DNA of 64,000 nucleotides from Heminiphilus faecis (GTDB lineage Bacteria; Bacteroidota; Bacteroidia; Bacteroidales; Muribaculaceae): the NCBI RefSeq assembly GCF_008728965.1, contig NZ_VSMC01000001.1, positions 183,511 to 247,510 on the forward strand, given 5' to 3'. The notes below the pieces were generated by a model. The model was not told the origin of the DNA and did no database searches. It saw nothing but the letters and a program-made list of their open reading frames with translations. A program made the translations under genes and the position numbers. How positions within the stretch are numbered: the first letter of the stretch is position 1; each line of letters opens with the position of its first letter. Of this stretch, positions 43,175 to 52,214 are shown one piece after another.

Positions 43175-45994
43175 TTACCGGCCCTTGCCTCTGAGGTACT
43201 CTGCGGGAGTGACACCGGTCACGTTTTTAAAATGACGGAAGAACGTGGCACGCGACGAAAATCCGCACATCTGCGACAGAGCCGTGAGAGTATAGCGCGA
43301 AGGGTCTGACTCGTCCACTATATGCTTGAACTCTGCCACACGATACCAGTTGATGTAATCATAGTAGCTCTTTTTAAGATACTGATTGAACAGAAATGAC
43401 AGTTCGTGCCCCGACACTCCTGCCAACCGGGCCAAATCACCGCTTTTCAGGCCGGGATCGGTATATGGCTTCTTCGTCTTCATTATCTTGTCAAGATGCT
43501 TCAGAAGCCGCTGACACTCCTCGTCGCTCATGCGCAAGGATTTGTATCTGTTACGGCGTTCTTCTTCAGCAGCCGCGGCTGCTTGCCGAGCTGACAGCTC
43601 GGCAAGTTCGAAATGCATGCGCAGTTCCTTACGATGACGCCTATGTCCCACCATGAATATAACAAGGAGCGCGACAGCCACAAGAAGCAGGACCGACATG
43701 GATATCACAATCCAACTGAAGTGCGACTCCACCGTTATCTTAAGAGCGGACTCGCCCGGACGTCCGTCGCCACGGCGTACACGCAACATATAGGTACCCG
43801 GACTAAGGTCGTAATAAAGTATCGGCGACTTGCCTATCTTCTTTTTCCATTCCGAGTCATAACCGTCAAGACGATATTCTATGTACTGATATTCCGGAGC
43901 TATGTATTGTGGATTGGAATAATTCACCGAAAGATTATTCTTATCACGCGGCAGCCGTAACACAGACTCCCCGTCCTCTTTGCCGATAAGTCCGGTTACA
44001 CTCTCGCCGTTGGCATAAACATCTGTTATATATACGGGATTGTCGATTGACGGCTGGCGTTTAAGACGGTCAGAATCCAACTTTATCAGACCAAGTGTAT
44101 TGCCAAACCACAGGTTTCCGTCATCATCACGCTGCGGCGGACAGAGGGTAAATACGGAGTGGAACAATCCGTCAGCATTGTTAAACATACGGAAGTCCGA
44201 TTTTTTATCATATCTCACAAGGCCCTTTTCGGTACCGAACCACAGCCAGCCCTCCGTATCCTCAAATACAAATGTGATTATAGAGTTGGACACATCGCTC
44301 TTAAACGGTATGGGCTCAAAATGCGTAAGCGCCAGATTGGACTTTATCACCTGACCGCGGTCGGGTACAAAATAAAGATTGTGCTCAGAGTCCTCGTAGA
44401 CATCACGTATCTTGGTATTATTGACGAATCCTTTTGGGAAACGGTCGGCCGACAGAGTCTCGCCGTTCCACACGGCCATGCCGTTTTCGGCACACATCCA
44501 CCCTCGGCCCGAGCTGTCAAAAAATATCTCGTATACATTGCCTGCCGGCAACTGTGAGTTAGCCTCGTTGTAGCAGGCTGTCTCCTGTCCGTTTCTGAAG
44601 CGAAAAAGCCCGCGCGATGTCCCGATCCACATGTTGTCGTCATCATCGACAACGATAGAGAATATCGACTCGCCGTAAAACGGCTGACGAGTATTGTCAA
44701 AGTCGGTCAGAAGCAGTGTGTCCGGATCAAAGACATACATGCCGCCTCCGTAAGTGCCTATATAATACTTACCGCGATAAAGAGCTATCGAAAATATTAT
44801 ATTGGACCGTATTTCCGGAAAACTGAATGTGGCCGAACGCCCTGTTCTCTCGTCGATGTAGTAGAGGCCTTCGCGAGTGCCGATAAGCTTGCGGGGTCCG
44901 TCGATCGATACGGCTCTGACAGCCATTGTACCGGTATCGATCACTCCGGGGTAGGAATATGTCTCGAATATGCTGTCAAAATAAGGCGTATAATCCACAC
45001 CGTCCTGATAATAGCCTACCCAAAGCAGTCCGCGGTCATCAATAAGCATAGAATATACCGAATTGCTCCGGAGCCGGGAGCCATCAGCCGACCGCGACGA
45101 CAGATTACATACAACTTTGCCCTCGGGCACCGAGTATATGAATATGCCCTCTCCGTCAGTGGCTATATACAGATAGCCGTCATCATCGGCCGACAAGGAG
45201 GTGATTATGTCGTTGCCTATATCTATGCTATCGGTAAAATCGCGCCGTTCTATGTCGAAAAATATGACCCCGTCACCGGTAGTACCGACAAAAAGCAATC
45301 CGTCATGCCCCGAAAGGCGTGACACCGTACTGCTCACCGGCACCCTGTAGACCTCGGTACGGCGCGTGGCAAAATCCAGATGATAAAGTGTGCGCGACGC
45401 AGCTATCCACATACCCTCGTCGCCGTCGGGCCACAATGCGGTCACCTCATTGTCTTTTGACAGCACGTCATCGCGCAACAGCAGTCGAGCTATAGAATCG
45501 CTTGCCGTCCTGTAGACAAACAAGCCATAACGCGACCCTATGTACAAGACACTCTCTTCGGCACGGTACACAAGCGTATTTACCGGGAAATTGATCTTAT
45601 CAGGACATATGGCAGACAGCTCCCTGCTGTCGGGACTCAGCCTGAACAGTCCCTGATGGTTGCCTACGAATATCTCGCCGTTTTTTCCTTCAGTGATAGC
45701 ATTGACTCTTTCGGGTCCAGACTTTGATCCGGGAAAATGATACGACCTGATATTATTGCCGTCGAAACGGTCGAGAGCAACACCGGTGCCCAGCCACACA
45801 TAGCCTTTTGAGTCCTTGTATATGGTATTGACAAGTATGTCACTCAGCCCCTCCGATGAAGAAAGATGATAAAAATTTCTTGTAGCGCCTGTACACGAAT
45901 ATGCATAACCCCATACCGCAAGCAATAACACCAGAATACGACGCAATATATCAATTGCTTCGATTCTGCCTGCGGATTTCATCGGTTTACACAT
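43175..45994 (-). CDS. Membrane one-component sensor: beta-propeller, Y_Y_Y, TM, AraC DNA-binding domain
   Basis: The 939-residue protein resembles a PUL hybrid two-component sensor with its middle removed. An N-terminal signal/anchor (LRRILVLLLAVWGYAYS) precedes Reg_prop propeller blades (DSKGYVWLGTGVALDRFDG, DDDNMWIGTSRGLFRF) to about 680, then a Y_Y_Y domain (YIEYRLDGYDSEWKK) and a transmembrane helix at about 760-782. After a short coiled-coil-like linker (about 790-825) comes an AraC helix-turn-helix (LTALSQMCGFSSRATFFRHF, GVTPAEYLRG). No histidine kinase, ATPase or receiver motif is present. Signal must pass directly from the ligand-bound propeller to a membrane-tethered DNA-binding domain. 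No carbohydrate genes are adjacent, so its targets are unknown. Confidence 0.9.
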   Translation of the reverse strand: MCKPMKSAGRIEAIDILRRILVLLLAVWGYAYSCTGATRNFYHLSSSEGLSDILVNTIYKDSKGYVWLGTGVALDRFDGNNIRSYHFPGSKSGPERVNAITEGKNGEIFVGNHQGLFRLSPDSRELSAICPDKINFPVNTLVYRAEESVLYIGSRYGLFVYRTASDSIARLLLRDDVLSKDNEVTALWPDGDEGMWIAASRTLYHLDFATRRTEVYRVPVSSTVSRLSGHDGLLFVGTTGDGVIFFDIERRDFTDSIDIGNDIITSLSADDDGYLYIATDGEGIFIYSVPEGKVVCNLSSRSADGSRLRSNSVYSMLIDDRGLLWVGYYQDGVDYTPYFDSIFETYSYPGVIDTGTMAVRAVSIDGPRKLIGTREGLYYIDERTGRSATFSFPEIRSNIIFSIALYRGKYYIGTYGGGMYVFDPDTLLLTDFDNTRQPFYGESIFSIVVDDDDNMWIGTSRGLFRFRNGQETACYNEANSQLPAGNVYEIFFDSSGRGWMCAENGMAVWNGETLSADRFPKGFVNNTKIRDVYEDSEHNLYFVPDRGQVIKSNLALTHFEPIPFKSDVSNSIITFVFEDTEGWLWFGTEKGLVRYDKKSDFRMFNNADGLFHSVFTLCPPQRDDDGNLWFGNTLGLIKLDSDRLKRQPSIDNPVYITDVYANGESVTGLIGKEDGESVLRLPRDKNNLSVNYSNPQYIAPEYQYIEYRLDGYDSEWKKKIGKSPILYYDLSPGTYMLRVRRGDGRPGESALKITVESHFSWIVISMSVLLLVAVALLVIFMVGHRRHRKELRMHFELAELSARQAAAAAEEERRNRYKSLRMSDEECQRLLKHLDKIMKTKKPYTDPGLKSGDLARLAGVSGHELSFLFNQYLKKSYYDYINWYRVAEFKHIVDESDPSRYTLTALSQMCGFSSRATFFRHFKNVTGVTPAEYLRGKGR

Positions 45995-46026
45995 CTATAC
46001 GGGAGTTTAAGGTTATTTTTTAAATG

Positions 46027-46034
46027 CAAATTTA
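46027..46034 (-). promoter_or_regulatory. -7 box of the propeller-AraC gene
   Basis: TAAATTTG on the minus strand is a full match to TAnnTTTG, 33 bp before the start codon at 45994. It supports the chosen start. Confidence 0.55.
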
Positions 46035-46100
46035 GCATATCTTTTTATTTATAATACTCCATAAAGTCCTTTTACACTCACTCTGTCGTAATTTTTTCCG

Positions 46101-46108
46101 TAATTTTG
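46101..46108 (+). promoter_or_regulatory. -7 box of the TrmH-type methyltransferase gene
   Basis: TAATTTTG fully matches TAnnTTTG and lies 19 bp before the ATG at 46128. A second TAATTTTT lies at 46089. No clear -33 element. Confidence 0.5.
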
Positions 46109-46127
46109 TACAAAATAAGTATAAGTA

Positions 46128-46664
46128 ATGGAGAAAAAAACAATCTGGGACCTTAACCGGATAACTCCCGACAGTTTTAAGACAGCGCCCAAAGTGCCCA
46201 TAGTCATGGTACTCGACAACATACGCAGCCTGAGCAATGTCGGGGCAATACTGCGCACATGCGACGCCTTTGCAGTGGAGCGGGTGTTGCTATGCGGTGT
46301 CACCGGCACCCCGCCGTCGCCCGAGATACACAAGACAGCACTCGGAGCCGAGGACTCTGTCGACTGGACATACTGCGACGACACCCTCGAAGCAGTCAGA
46401 CAACTCAAGCGCGACGGTTATACCGTGTGCTCCCTCGAGCAGGTCAAGGGCAGCGTGTCGCTTGAGTCATTCACACCTCGCGAGGGCATGAAGTATGCAC
46501 TCGTCGCCGGCAACGAAGTAAAGGGAGTGGCGCAGGATGTGGTGGATGCAAGCGACGTATGCCTCGAGATACCGCAATTCGGCACCAAGCACTCGCTCAA
46601 CGTGTCGGTAAGCGCCGGCATAGCCCTATGGCAGCTCTTCGCCCATATGCAACTTAGGCAATAA
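46128..46664 (+). CDS. TrmH/SpoU-family RNA 2'-O-methyltransferase
   Basis: The 178-residue SPOUT enzyme methylates a ribose in tRNA or rRNA using SAM. Motif 1 is VLDNIRSLSNVGAILRTCDAF, motif 2 is YALVAGNEVKGV and motif 3 is LEIPQFGTKHSLNVSVSAG, which together make the knotted SAM site. There is no extra N-terminal substrate-binding domain, as in the short Bacteroidales members. The RNA target cannot be told from sequence. Confidence 0.92.
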   Translation: MEKKTIWDLNRITPDSFKTAPKVPIVMVLDNIRSLSNVGAILRTCDAFAVERVLLCGVTGTPPSPEIHKTALGAEDSVDWTYCDDTLEAVRQLKRDGYTVCSLEQVKGSVSLESFTPREGMKYALVAGNEVKGVAQDVVDASDVCLEIPQFGTKHSLNVSVSAGIALWQLFAHMQLRQ

Positions 46665-46680
46665 AGCACACATGAGAGTG

Positions 46681-48351
46681 TCAATAATGGAATGACGACC
46701 CTCCCAGAAACTCCCTCAACAAAGATGTAGAGGGTATAAGGCGGTCGGTTATAGGGGTGAAGTAACTCAACAGTTTCCGCAACCTGAATGCTTCGGCATA
46801 CTCCGGAATGTCGCGCGGCACACCGTTAAGTATCTCTTCGGCAAACTCTTTCATGACGCCAAGCTCGAATATGAGCGACGAGTTAAACATGGCGTCGGCA
46901 TTTTCCTGAAAGGGAAATATCCAGCGCTCCTCGCCGCGACGCACGCTCGGCCATCGCTTTATGGTATCGGCAGCCGACACACCTCGATATTTGTAATCGC
47001 GTATTATACGGCGCAGCAGTCGATTATCGGTCGTGGGCACCCAGTTGTGATCATCAATCGACAGCGTGGTCAGCGCCGACACATAGACCATATACTTCAT
47101 CTTGGCGTCTATATGCGAGGTCAACTCGGGATTCAGCCCGTGTATGCCTTCGATAAGCAGCACCGAATTATCGTTGAGCTTAAGTTTGCGTCCTTTATAT
47201 ACACGTTGACCAAGTTCGAAGTTATAGGTCGGTAGGTCAATCTCCTCACCGGCTATAAGCGCGTTGAGGTCGCGGTTAAACGTGTCGAGGTCGAGAGCGT
47301 AAAGCGACTCGAAGTCATATTCGCCGTCGGCATCGCGCGGAGTCACGTTGCGGTTCACGAAGTAGTCGTCGAGCGATATCATCTTAGGCTCCAGAAGGTT
47401 GGTCATCAGCTGTATGGCAAGGCGCTTGGTAAATGTAGTCTTACCTGACGACGACGGGCCGGCGATAAGCACCACCTTCGCCCCGCCTTCGGCATAGCGT
47501 CGCGATATTTCGTCCGATATACGTCCTATTTTCTTGTCATGCAAGGCCTCGGCCACATTGATCAGCATGGCGGTCTCCTTGCCGGCTACAGCGTTGTTCA
47601 GGTCACCTGCATCATCCACCCCTATCACCCGGTTGAAAGCGAGATAATCGGTAAACGCATGATACATCTTCTCCTGCGCTATCGGCGATGCGGCCACCTC
47701 CGGATTATTGCTGTCAGCCCCCATAAGCAGGAAGCCCTCCTTATATAATATAAGGTCAAATACGGCACACATCCCCGTAGACGGGGCAAGGTTTCCATAA
47801 TAGCTGTCGCATACTCCGTCAAGACGGTAATACACGGTGTAAAGCTCATGAGTGGTGCGCAACAGCTTCACCTTGTCGTGAAGCCCCTGCTTCTCAAATA
47901 TTTTTATGACATCGGAAGTAAGCCGCTCCTTCCGCTCAAAGGGTATATTGCGGCCCACCAGCTCCTTCATGTAGGCTTTCAGGCTGCCTACCACTCCGCC
48001 GTCGACCTTGACATCGCCCTCAAGACGGCAATAATAGCCTCTTGACACGGAATGCTCTATCATAAGGCGCACACCCGGATAAAGCGCCGCCACAGCCCGG
48101 TAAAGCATCATGCAAAGCGACCTCACATACACACGGTGTCCCGACGGACTCTGCGCCGTCAGAAAGAGCACCTGCTTCGGCGAAAAGAGCGGAAACTGCA
48201 TGTCCTCCGTCTTGTTGTTGACCTGCGCGCATATCGGACGCTCCGGCAGTTCGTCGGCTACACTTTCATATATGTCAGTGAGCGTGGCTCCCCCCTCAAA
48301 TGATATATATCGCTCCACATTCTTGCAATAAACCTTAAGCTGAGTACTCAT
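46681..48351 (-). CDS. Uridine/nucleoside kinase-like protein with TGS- and ThrRS-like N-terminus
   Basis: The 556-residue protein begins with a TGS-like domain (STQLKVYCKNVERYISFEGG) and a region resembling part of threonyl-tRNA synthetase. The second half is a P-loop kinase: Walker A GPSSSGKTTFTKRL with K304, DDYFVNR, and GIHGLNPELT. This fusion is standard in Bacteroidales and is annotated as uridine or nucleoside kinase; its true substrate is not established. The open frame begins at a TTG at 48378; the ATG at 48351 matches the family start. Confidence 0.88.
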   Translation of the reverse strand: MSTQLKVYCKNVERYISFEGGATLTDIYESVADELPERPICAQVNNKTEDMQFPLFSPKQVLFLTAQSPSGHRVYVRSLCMMLYRAVAALYPGVRLMIEHSVSRGYYCRLEGDVKVDGGVVGSLKAYMKELVGRNIPFERKERLTSDVIKIFEKQGLHDKVKLLRTTHELYTVYYRLDGVCDSYYGNLAPSTGMCAVFDLILYKEGFLLMGADSNNPEVAASPIAQEKMYHAFTDYLAFNRVIGVDDAGDLNNAVAGKETAMLINVAEALHDKKIGRISDEISRRYAEGGAKVVLIAGPSSSGKTTFTKRLAIQLMTNLLEPKMISLDDYFVNRNVTPRDADGEYDFESLYALDLDTFNRDLNALIAGEEIDLPTYNFELGQRVYKGRKLKLNDNSVLLIEGIHGLNPELTSHIDAKMKYMVYVSALTTLSIDDHNWVPTTDNRLLRRIIRDYKYRGVSAADTIKRWPSVRRGEERWIFPFQENADAMFNSSLIFELGVMKEFAEEILNGVPRDIPEYAEAFRLRKLLSYFTPITDRLIPSTSLLREFLGGSSFHY

Positions 48352-48433
48352 AAAAACCATTATTAATAGTTGAAACAAAAATCGTCTTTGTAAAGATACA
48401 AAACTTTTACGTGATAAGTTCAGTCATACATCA

Positions 48434-48469
48434 CCAACTTAGACTAATCAGACTTATTTGTCCAATTTA
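48434..48469. repeat. GGAC/TTAGTC-type repeat, copy 2 (3' of the four-helix-bundle gene)
   Basis: On the minus strand the units read AATTGGACAAATAAGTCTGA then TTAGTCTAAGTTGG. It contains the stop codon of the four-helix-bundle gene (48454-48456). Related to 38813-38838 and 49038-49080. Confidence 0.5.
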
Positions 48470-49026
48470 GAGGTGCCGGAGTTTCGATAGGCTATACGTG
48501 CTTTGGTCATTTGTTCTCGAATTCCACCATTTTTAAGAAAGTCGTCTTTAGCACGTTCAATAAATTTACGAAGAAAAACATCAGTCTGATGAATGAGGGT
48601 TATAGCAAGATTACAAACCATTTCCTGATTACACTTTTCGAAAATTGCACGATAATAAGCCGAGTCATTATGTTGAGAGCACAATATCCTGAGCTTAATG
48701 AGACGAGGATTGTCTTTTGACCACTGTACATAGTTATTGATACGCAAATAATCCTCATAATCAAGCAGTAGTTCCTGAAGAGAGGCTTTTGCGACATTAA
48801 GCAACTTTATCTCGGTTTCACGTGAAGTAGTCGATGCAGAACATCCCTCTGCGATATTCTGCTTGCCGCTACGGGCAGCTTGAATCATCTGGTCAACTGT
48901 TCTGTCGCCTTTTTGCAAGAACTTACGAGCAAACAGTACCGTAATATCGTAGATACACTCCGATTTTTGAAATGCAATCAGCTTTCTGAAATTACCACGC
49001 TGCGGCAGGAAGTCATTATCGTGCAT
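48454..49026 (-). CDS. Four-helix-bundle (S23-type) protein
   Basis: The 190-residue protein belongs to the S23/four-helix-bundle group: FRKLIAFQKSECIYDITVLF, FLQKGDRTVDQMIQAARSGK, NIAEG, and a C-terminal suffix region with FLRKFIERAKDDFLKNGGIR. Relatives include proteins encoded within 23S rRNA intervening sequences and accessory proteins of diversity-generating retroelements; solitary copies are common in Bacteroidales and have no agreed function. It is flanked on both sides by the same short repeat, and its codon use is more AT-rich than that of its neighbours, so it may have been inserted between the kinase and ComM genes. Confidence 0.82.
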   Translation of the reverse strand: MHDNDFLPQRGNFRKLIAFQKSECIYDITVLFARKFLQKGDRTVDQMIQAARSGKQNIAEGCSASTTSRETEIKLLNVAKASLQELLLDYEDYLRINNYVQWSKDNPRLIKLRILCSQHNDSAYYRAIFEKCNQEMVCNLAITLIHQTDVFLRKFIERAKDDFLKNGGIREQMTKARIAYRNSGTSKLDK

Positions 49027-49037
49027 AGTATGATTAT

Positions 49038-49080
49038 TATTGGTCCAATTGGACTAATTGGTCTAATTTGTTTTATTGGC
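49038..49080. repeat. GGACTAATTGGTC repeat, copy 3 (5' of the four-helix-bundle gene)
   Basis: About three units of ATTGGNC(C/T)AATT follow one another. The stop codon of ComM (49063-49065) and its last residues NKTN lie inside. Together with copy 2 it brackets the four-helix-bundle gene. Confidence 0.6.
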
Positions 49081-50631
49081 CTTGTAGTTGAAAGTGCTGC
49101 CCCATGAGGCGCGGTCAAGGTTGCGGTAGCTGACGGCTTCCTGCATATGGCGGGGGAGTATGGGCTCGCTGCCGTCGAGGTCGGCTATGGTGCGCGCTAC
49201 CTTAAGGATGCGGTCGTAGGCGCGGGCGCTCATGTCGAAGCGTTTCATGGCGTTTCTGACTATGTCCATGCACGCATTGTCAAGACTGACATGCTTTTCG
49301 ATAAGCCGGGCGTTCATCTGGGCGTTGCAGTAAACCGACCGCTCTCCGGCAAAGCGCCTCGACTGTATGGCACGGGCACGGGTAACCCTGTCGCGGATGA
49401 GGGCGCTTGACTCACCGCGCTTCATGGCCGACAATTCGTCAAAGGGTACCGGCATGATCTCGACCTGAATGTCAATGCGGTCCATCAGCGGACCGGAAAT
49501 GCGGTTAAGATATTTCTGCACATGTCCCGGGGCACAGGTGCACTCCTTGGCGGGATGATTATAGTAGCCGCACGGACATGGATTCATCGAAGCCACCAAC
49601 ATAAATCCGGCCGGATAATCAATCGAATACTTGGCTCGTGACACTGTTATGCGACGGTCTTCGAGCGGCTGCCTCATGACCTCGAGCACCGAACGTGAAA
49701 ATTCAGGGAACTCATCAAGAAACAAAACTCCGTTGTGAGCCAGCGATATCTCTCCGGGCATAGGATTGGCTCCACCGCCTACAAGAGCTACAGGCGATAT
49801 GGTATGATGAGGCGACCTGAACGGACGCTGCGTCATGAGCCTCGAACCGCTCTTCAATTTTCCGGCCACGGAGTGTATTTTGGTGGTCTCAAGTGCTTCC
49901 TGAAGCGTGAGCGGCGGCAATATGGACGGCAGACGCTTAGCCATCATCGACTTGCCGGAGCCGGGCGCACCCACAAGCAGTATATTATGGCCGCCGGCGC
50001 AAGCCACCTCAAAAGCACGCTTGACGTTGTCCTGACCCTTGACCTCGGCAAAGTCAAAGTCAAAATCGGTGACAGCCCGACCAAACTCCTCGCGGGTATT
50101 GACAACGGTGGGCGCCAAAGGCATCTCTCCGTTAAGAAACTTCACAACCTGCACGAGACTCTTCACTCCATAAACGTCGATGTTATTGACCACCGCCGCC
50201 TCGGTGACATTGTCCTCTGGCACTATCATGGCCTTATAGCCGAGCTGACGCGCCTTTACAGCCATAGGCAAAACGCCGCGTATGGGAAGCACAGAGCCGT
50301 CAAGCGACAGCTCGCCCATGATAAGATAGTCATCGAGGTTGCAACAGGCCAGCTGTTCCGAAGCGGCGAGTATGGCAAGGCTGATGGGCAAATCGTAGGC
50401 CGCTCCCTCCTTCTTTACATCGGCCGGCGACATGTTGATGACCACCGAACGGCGCGGAAACTCCAGCCCCGACTGCTTCAGAGCCGACCTTACACGCTGA
50501 TAGCTCTCTTTGACGGCCGTATCGGGCAGACCTACAAGATTAAACGATGCACCTATCTCCACGGCCACCTCTATCGTGACGATTATGGCGTCAATACCTT
50601 GCACCGCGGCTCCGTAAGTCTTTATAAGCAT
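49063..50631 (-). CDS. ComM/YifB-family Mg-chelatase-like AAA+ ATPase
   Basis: The 522-residue protein has an N-terminal Lon-like ChlI domain (VEIGASFNLVGLPDTAVKES), an AAA+ core with Walker A GAPGSGKSMMAKRL (K227), FLDEFPEF and a zinc-type CPCGYYNHPAKECTC segment, then a C-terminal helical domain (YDRILKVARTIADLDG). ComM is a hexameric helicase that promotes branch migration during natural transformation. The C-terminus is shortened into the repeat at 49038-49080 and ends with YKANKTN, which may not be ancestral. Confidence 0.93.
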   Translation of the reverse strand: MLIKTYGAAVQGIDAIIVTIEVAVEIGASFNLVGLPDTAVKESYQRVRSALKQSGLEFPRRSVVINMSPADVKKEGAAYDLPISLAILAASEQLACCNLDDYLIMGELSLDGSVLPIRGVLPMAVKARQLGYKAMIVPEDNVTEAAVVNNIDVYGVKSLVQVVKFLNGEMPLAPTVVNTREEFGRAVTDFDFDFAEVKGQDNVKRAFEVACAGGHNILLVGAPGSGKSMMAKRLPSILPPLTLQEALETTKIHSVAGKLKSGSRLMTQRPFRSPHHTISPVALVGGGANPMPGEISLAHNGVLFLDEFPEFSRSVLEVMRQPLEDRRITVSRAKYSIDYPAGFMLVASMNPCPCGYYNHPAKECTCAPGHVQKYLNRISGPLMDRIDIQVEIMPVPFDELSAMKRGESSALIRDRVTRARAIQSRRFAGERSVYCNAQMNARLIEKHVSLDNACMDIVRNAMKRFDMSARAYDRILKVARTIADLDGSEPILPRHMQEAVSYRNLDRASWGSTFNYKANKTN

Positions 50632-50665
50632 AGGATTATGATTTTAGTATAACGATGGTTTTTCA

Positions 50666-50698
50666 CAAAGATACGAATAAGTCCGGAGCAAAAGCAAA
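50666..50698 (-). promoter_or_regulatory. Promoter of comM, inside dispersed repeat copy B
   Basis: On the minus strand TTTG (50695-50698), a 21-bp spacer and TATCTTTG (50666-50673) give a full promoter 35 bp from the ATG. The stretch CAAAGATACGAATAAGTC and the later GCAA..CAAAT are shared with the NUDIX promoter at 63458-63490, and more weakly with 59060-59090. Confidence 0.75.
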
Positions 50699-50726
50699 TA
50701 AATTTACTTTTTGCCGAACAGCCTGT

Positions 50727-50758
50727 TTTTGTACTGTCGCCGCATTTGAGTAACTTTG
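50727..50758 (+). promoter_or_regulatory. Promoter of the MATE transporter gene
   Basis: TTTTG (50727-50731), a 19-bp spacer and TAACTTTG (50751-50758) form a full Bacteroidales promoter. The ATG follows at 50778. Confidence 0.8.
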
Positions 50759-50777
50759 CACTCTTAATTTAAATATT

Positions 50778-52124
50778 ATGAAGCAAGTCTGGAGAAAATA
50801 TCGCGAAAATTATGCCGCCATCATCAAACTCGGCATACCCATCCTCATAGGGCAGCTCGGCATGATTGTCGTGGCCTTTGCCGACAATATAATGGTAGGG
50901 CGCTATTCAACCGAAGCGCTTGCATCGGCCTCGTTTGTCAACAACGTGTTTAACGTAGCCACATTTGCCTGTATCGGTTTTACTTACGGACTCACGCCGC
51001 TCATCGGAGCCCTTTTCTCACAGAAGCGCTTCGACACCATCGGCGCCATGATACGCAACGGAGTGCTCGTCAACATCATCTTCGCGCTGCTTGTATCGGC
51101 CATAATGGGTGTCATATGGCTTAATCTCGACCGGCTCGGACAGCCCGTGGAACTTATGCCGCTAATACGTCCCTATTACCTGATAGTACTGTGCGGCATG
51201 GTGCCCGTAGCGCTCTTCAATGTATTTGCACAATGGCTCTTCGCCATAAACCGCACGGCACTACCCATGTGGATAATACTCGCATCAAACCTATGCAACA
51301 TCATAGGCAACTACATGCTCATATACGGACATTGGGGATGCCCCGAACTCGGCCTTATAGGAGCCGGCTACAGCACACTCTTCGCCCGCGTACTCTGTCC
51401 GGTGGCGGTGATAGTCATCTTTTTCTGCGCAAAACGTTTCCGCCTATACCGCGACGGCTTCATCAGCTCCTCATTGTCATCGCTCACCATAGGACAGATC
51501 AACCGTACGTCATGGCCTGTGGCACTTCAGATGACCTTCGAGTCGGGGTCATTCACCATCGCCGCTGTCATGGCCGGATGGCTCGGAGCCATAAGCCTTG
51601 CGGCATTTCAGATAATAGTCATCACCGGCACACTCGGCTTCTGCATATATTACAGCATGGGCTCCGCAGTATCGGTGCTCGTATCAAACGCCGCCGGACT
51701 CGGCGACCGCACAGGCATGCGGCGCACCGCCTTTGCAGGCTACCACATAATGCTTGCCCTCGCCACTGTGTCATCGCTCATATTCATTTTCTTTGAAGAG
51801 GCCATGATACACGCCTTCACCGAGGACCCCGAGGTCATAGCCGCCACTATGGTACTCATAGTGCCGCTCGTGCTATACCAGCTCGGCGACGCCACACAGA
51901 TAAACTTTGCAAACGCCCTGCGAGGCACATCACACGTGATGCCAATGATATGGATAGCCTTTGTATGCTATATAATCGGAGGCATACCGGCCACATATCT
52001 GCTGGCTTTCACGGCAGGACTGGGCACCTATGGCATAATACTCAGTTTTTCGGTGAGTCTGTTCATGGCCGCGGCCCTGTTTCTGTACTTTTTTATGAAA
52101 TCCACCCGCGAAAAAGCCGCATGA
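50778..52124 (+). CDS. MATE-family efflux transporter
   Basis: The 448-residue protein has twelve membrane helices in two related halves. MATE features are IKLGIPILIGQLGMIVVAFADNIMVGRYSTEAL at the N-terminus and the equivalent WPVALQMTFESGSFTIAAVMAGWLG in the second half. It exports cationic compounds in exchange for sodium or protons. It is a single-gene unit with its own promoter and a terminator overlapping the stop codon. Confidence 0.93.
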   Translation: MKQVWRKYRENYAAIIKLGIPILIGQLGMIVVAFADNIMVGRYSTEALASASFVNNVFNVATFACIGFTYGLTPLIGALFSQKRFDTIGAMIRNGVLVNIIFALLVSAIMGVIWLNLDRLGQPVELMPLIRPYYLIVLCGMVPVALFNVFAQWLFAINRTALPMWIILASNLCNIIGNYMLIYGHWGCPELGLIGAGYSTLFARVLCPVAVIVIFFCAKRFRLYRDGFISSSLSSLTIGQINRTSWPVALQMTFESGSFTIAAVMAGWLGAISLAAFQIIVITGTLGFCIYYSMGSAVSVLVSNAAGLGDRTGMRRTAFAGYHIMLALATVSSLIFIFFEEAMIHAFTEDPEVIAATMVLIVPLVLYQLGDATQINFANALRGTSHVMPMIWIAFVCYIIGGIPATYLLAFTAGLGTYGIILSFSVSLFMAAALFLYFFMKSTREKAA

Positions 52125-52148
52125 CCATGCCGTCATGCTTAAATTTTC
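52119..52148 (+). terminator. Terminator of the MATE gene
   Basis: GCATGAC (52119-52125) pairs with GTCATGC (52132-52138) around a 6-nt loop and is followed by TTAAATTTT. The stem includes the stop codon. The T-run is interrupted, so it is of moderate strength. Confidence 0.65.
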
Positions 52149-52159
52149 GACATAGCGGC

Positions 52160-52188
52160 TTGTTGCAATACAAATTTCATTATCTTTG
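52160..52188 (+). promoter_or_regulatory. Promoter of the DUF4254-GT9-ruvB-flippase operon
   Basis: TTG (52160-52162), an 18-bp spacer and TATCTTTG (52181-52188). The -7 box overlaps the GTG at 52188 that would open a longer frame, so translation must begin at the ATG at 52215. Confidence 0.7.
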
Positions 52189-52214
52189 TGAAATATAATA
52201 CAAAAGTTTTATCT

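Noticed and set aside
49735-50652. 305-codon plus-strand frame opposite comM
   Set aside because: Covers the Walker A region of comM in reverse; no independent evidence.
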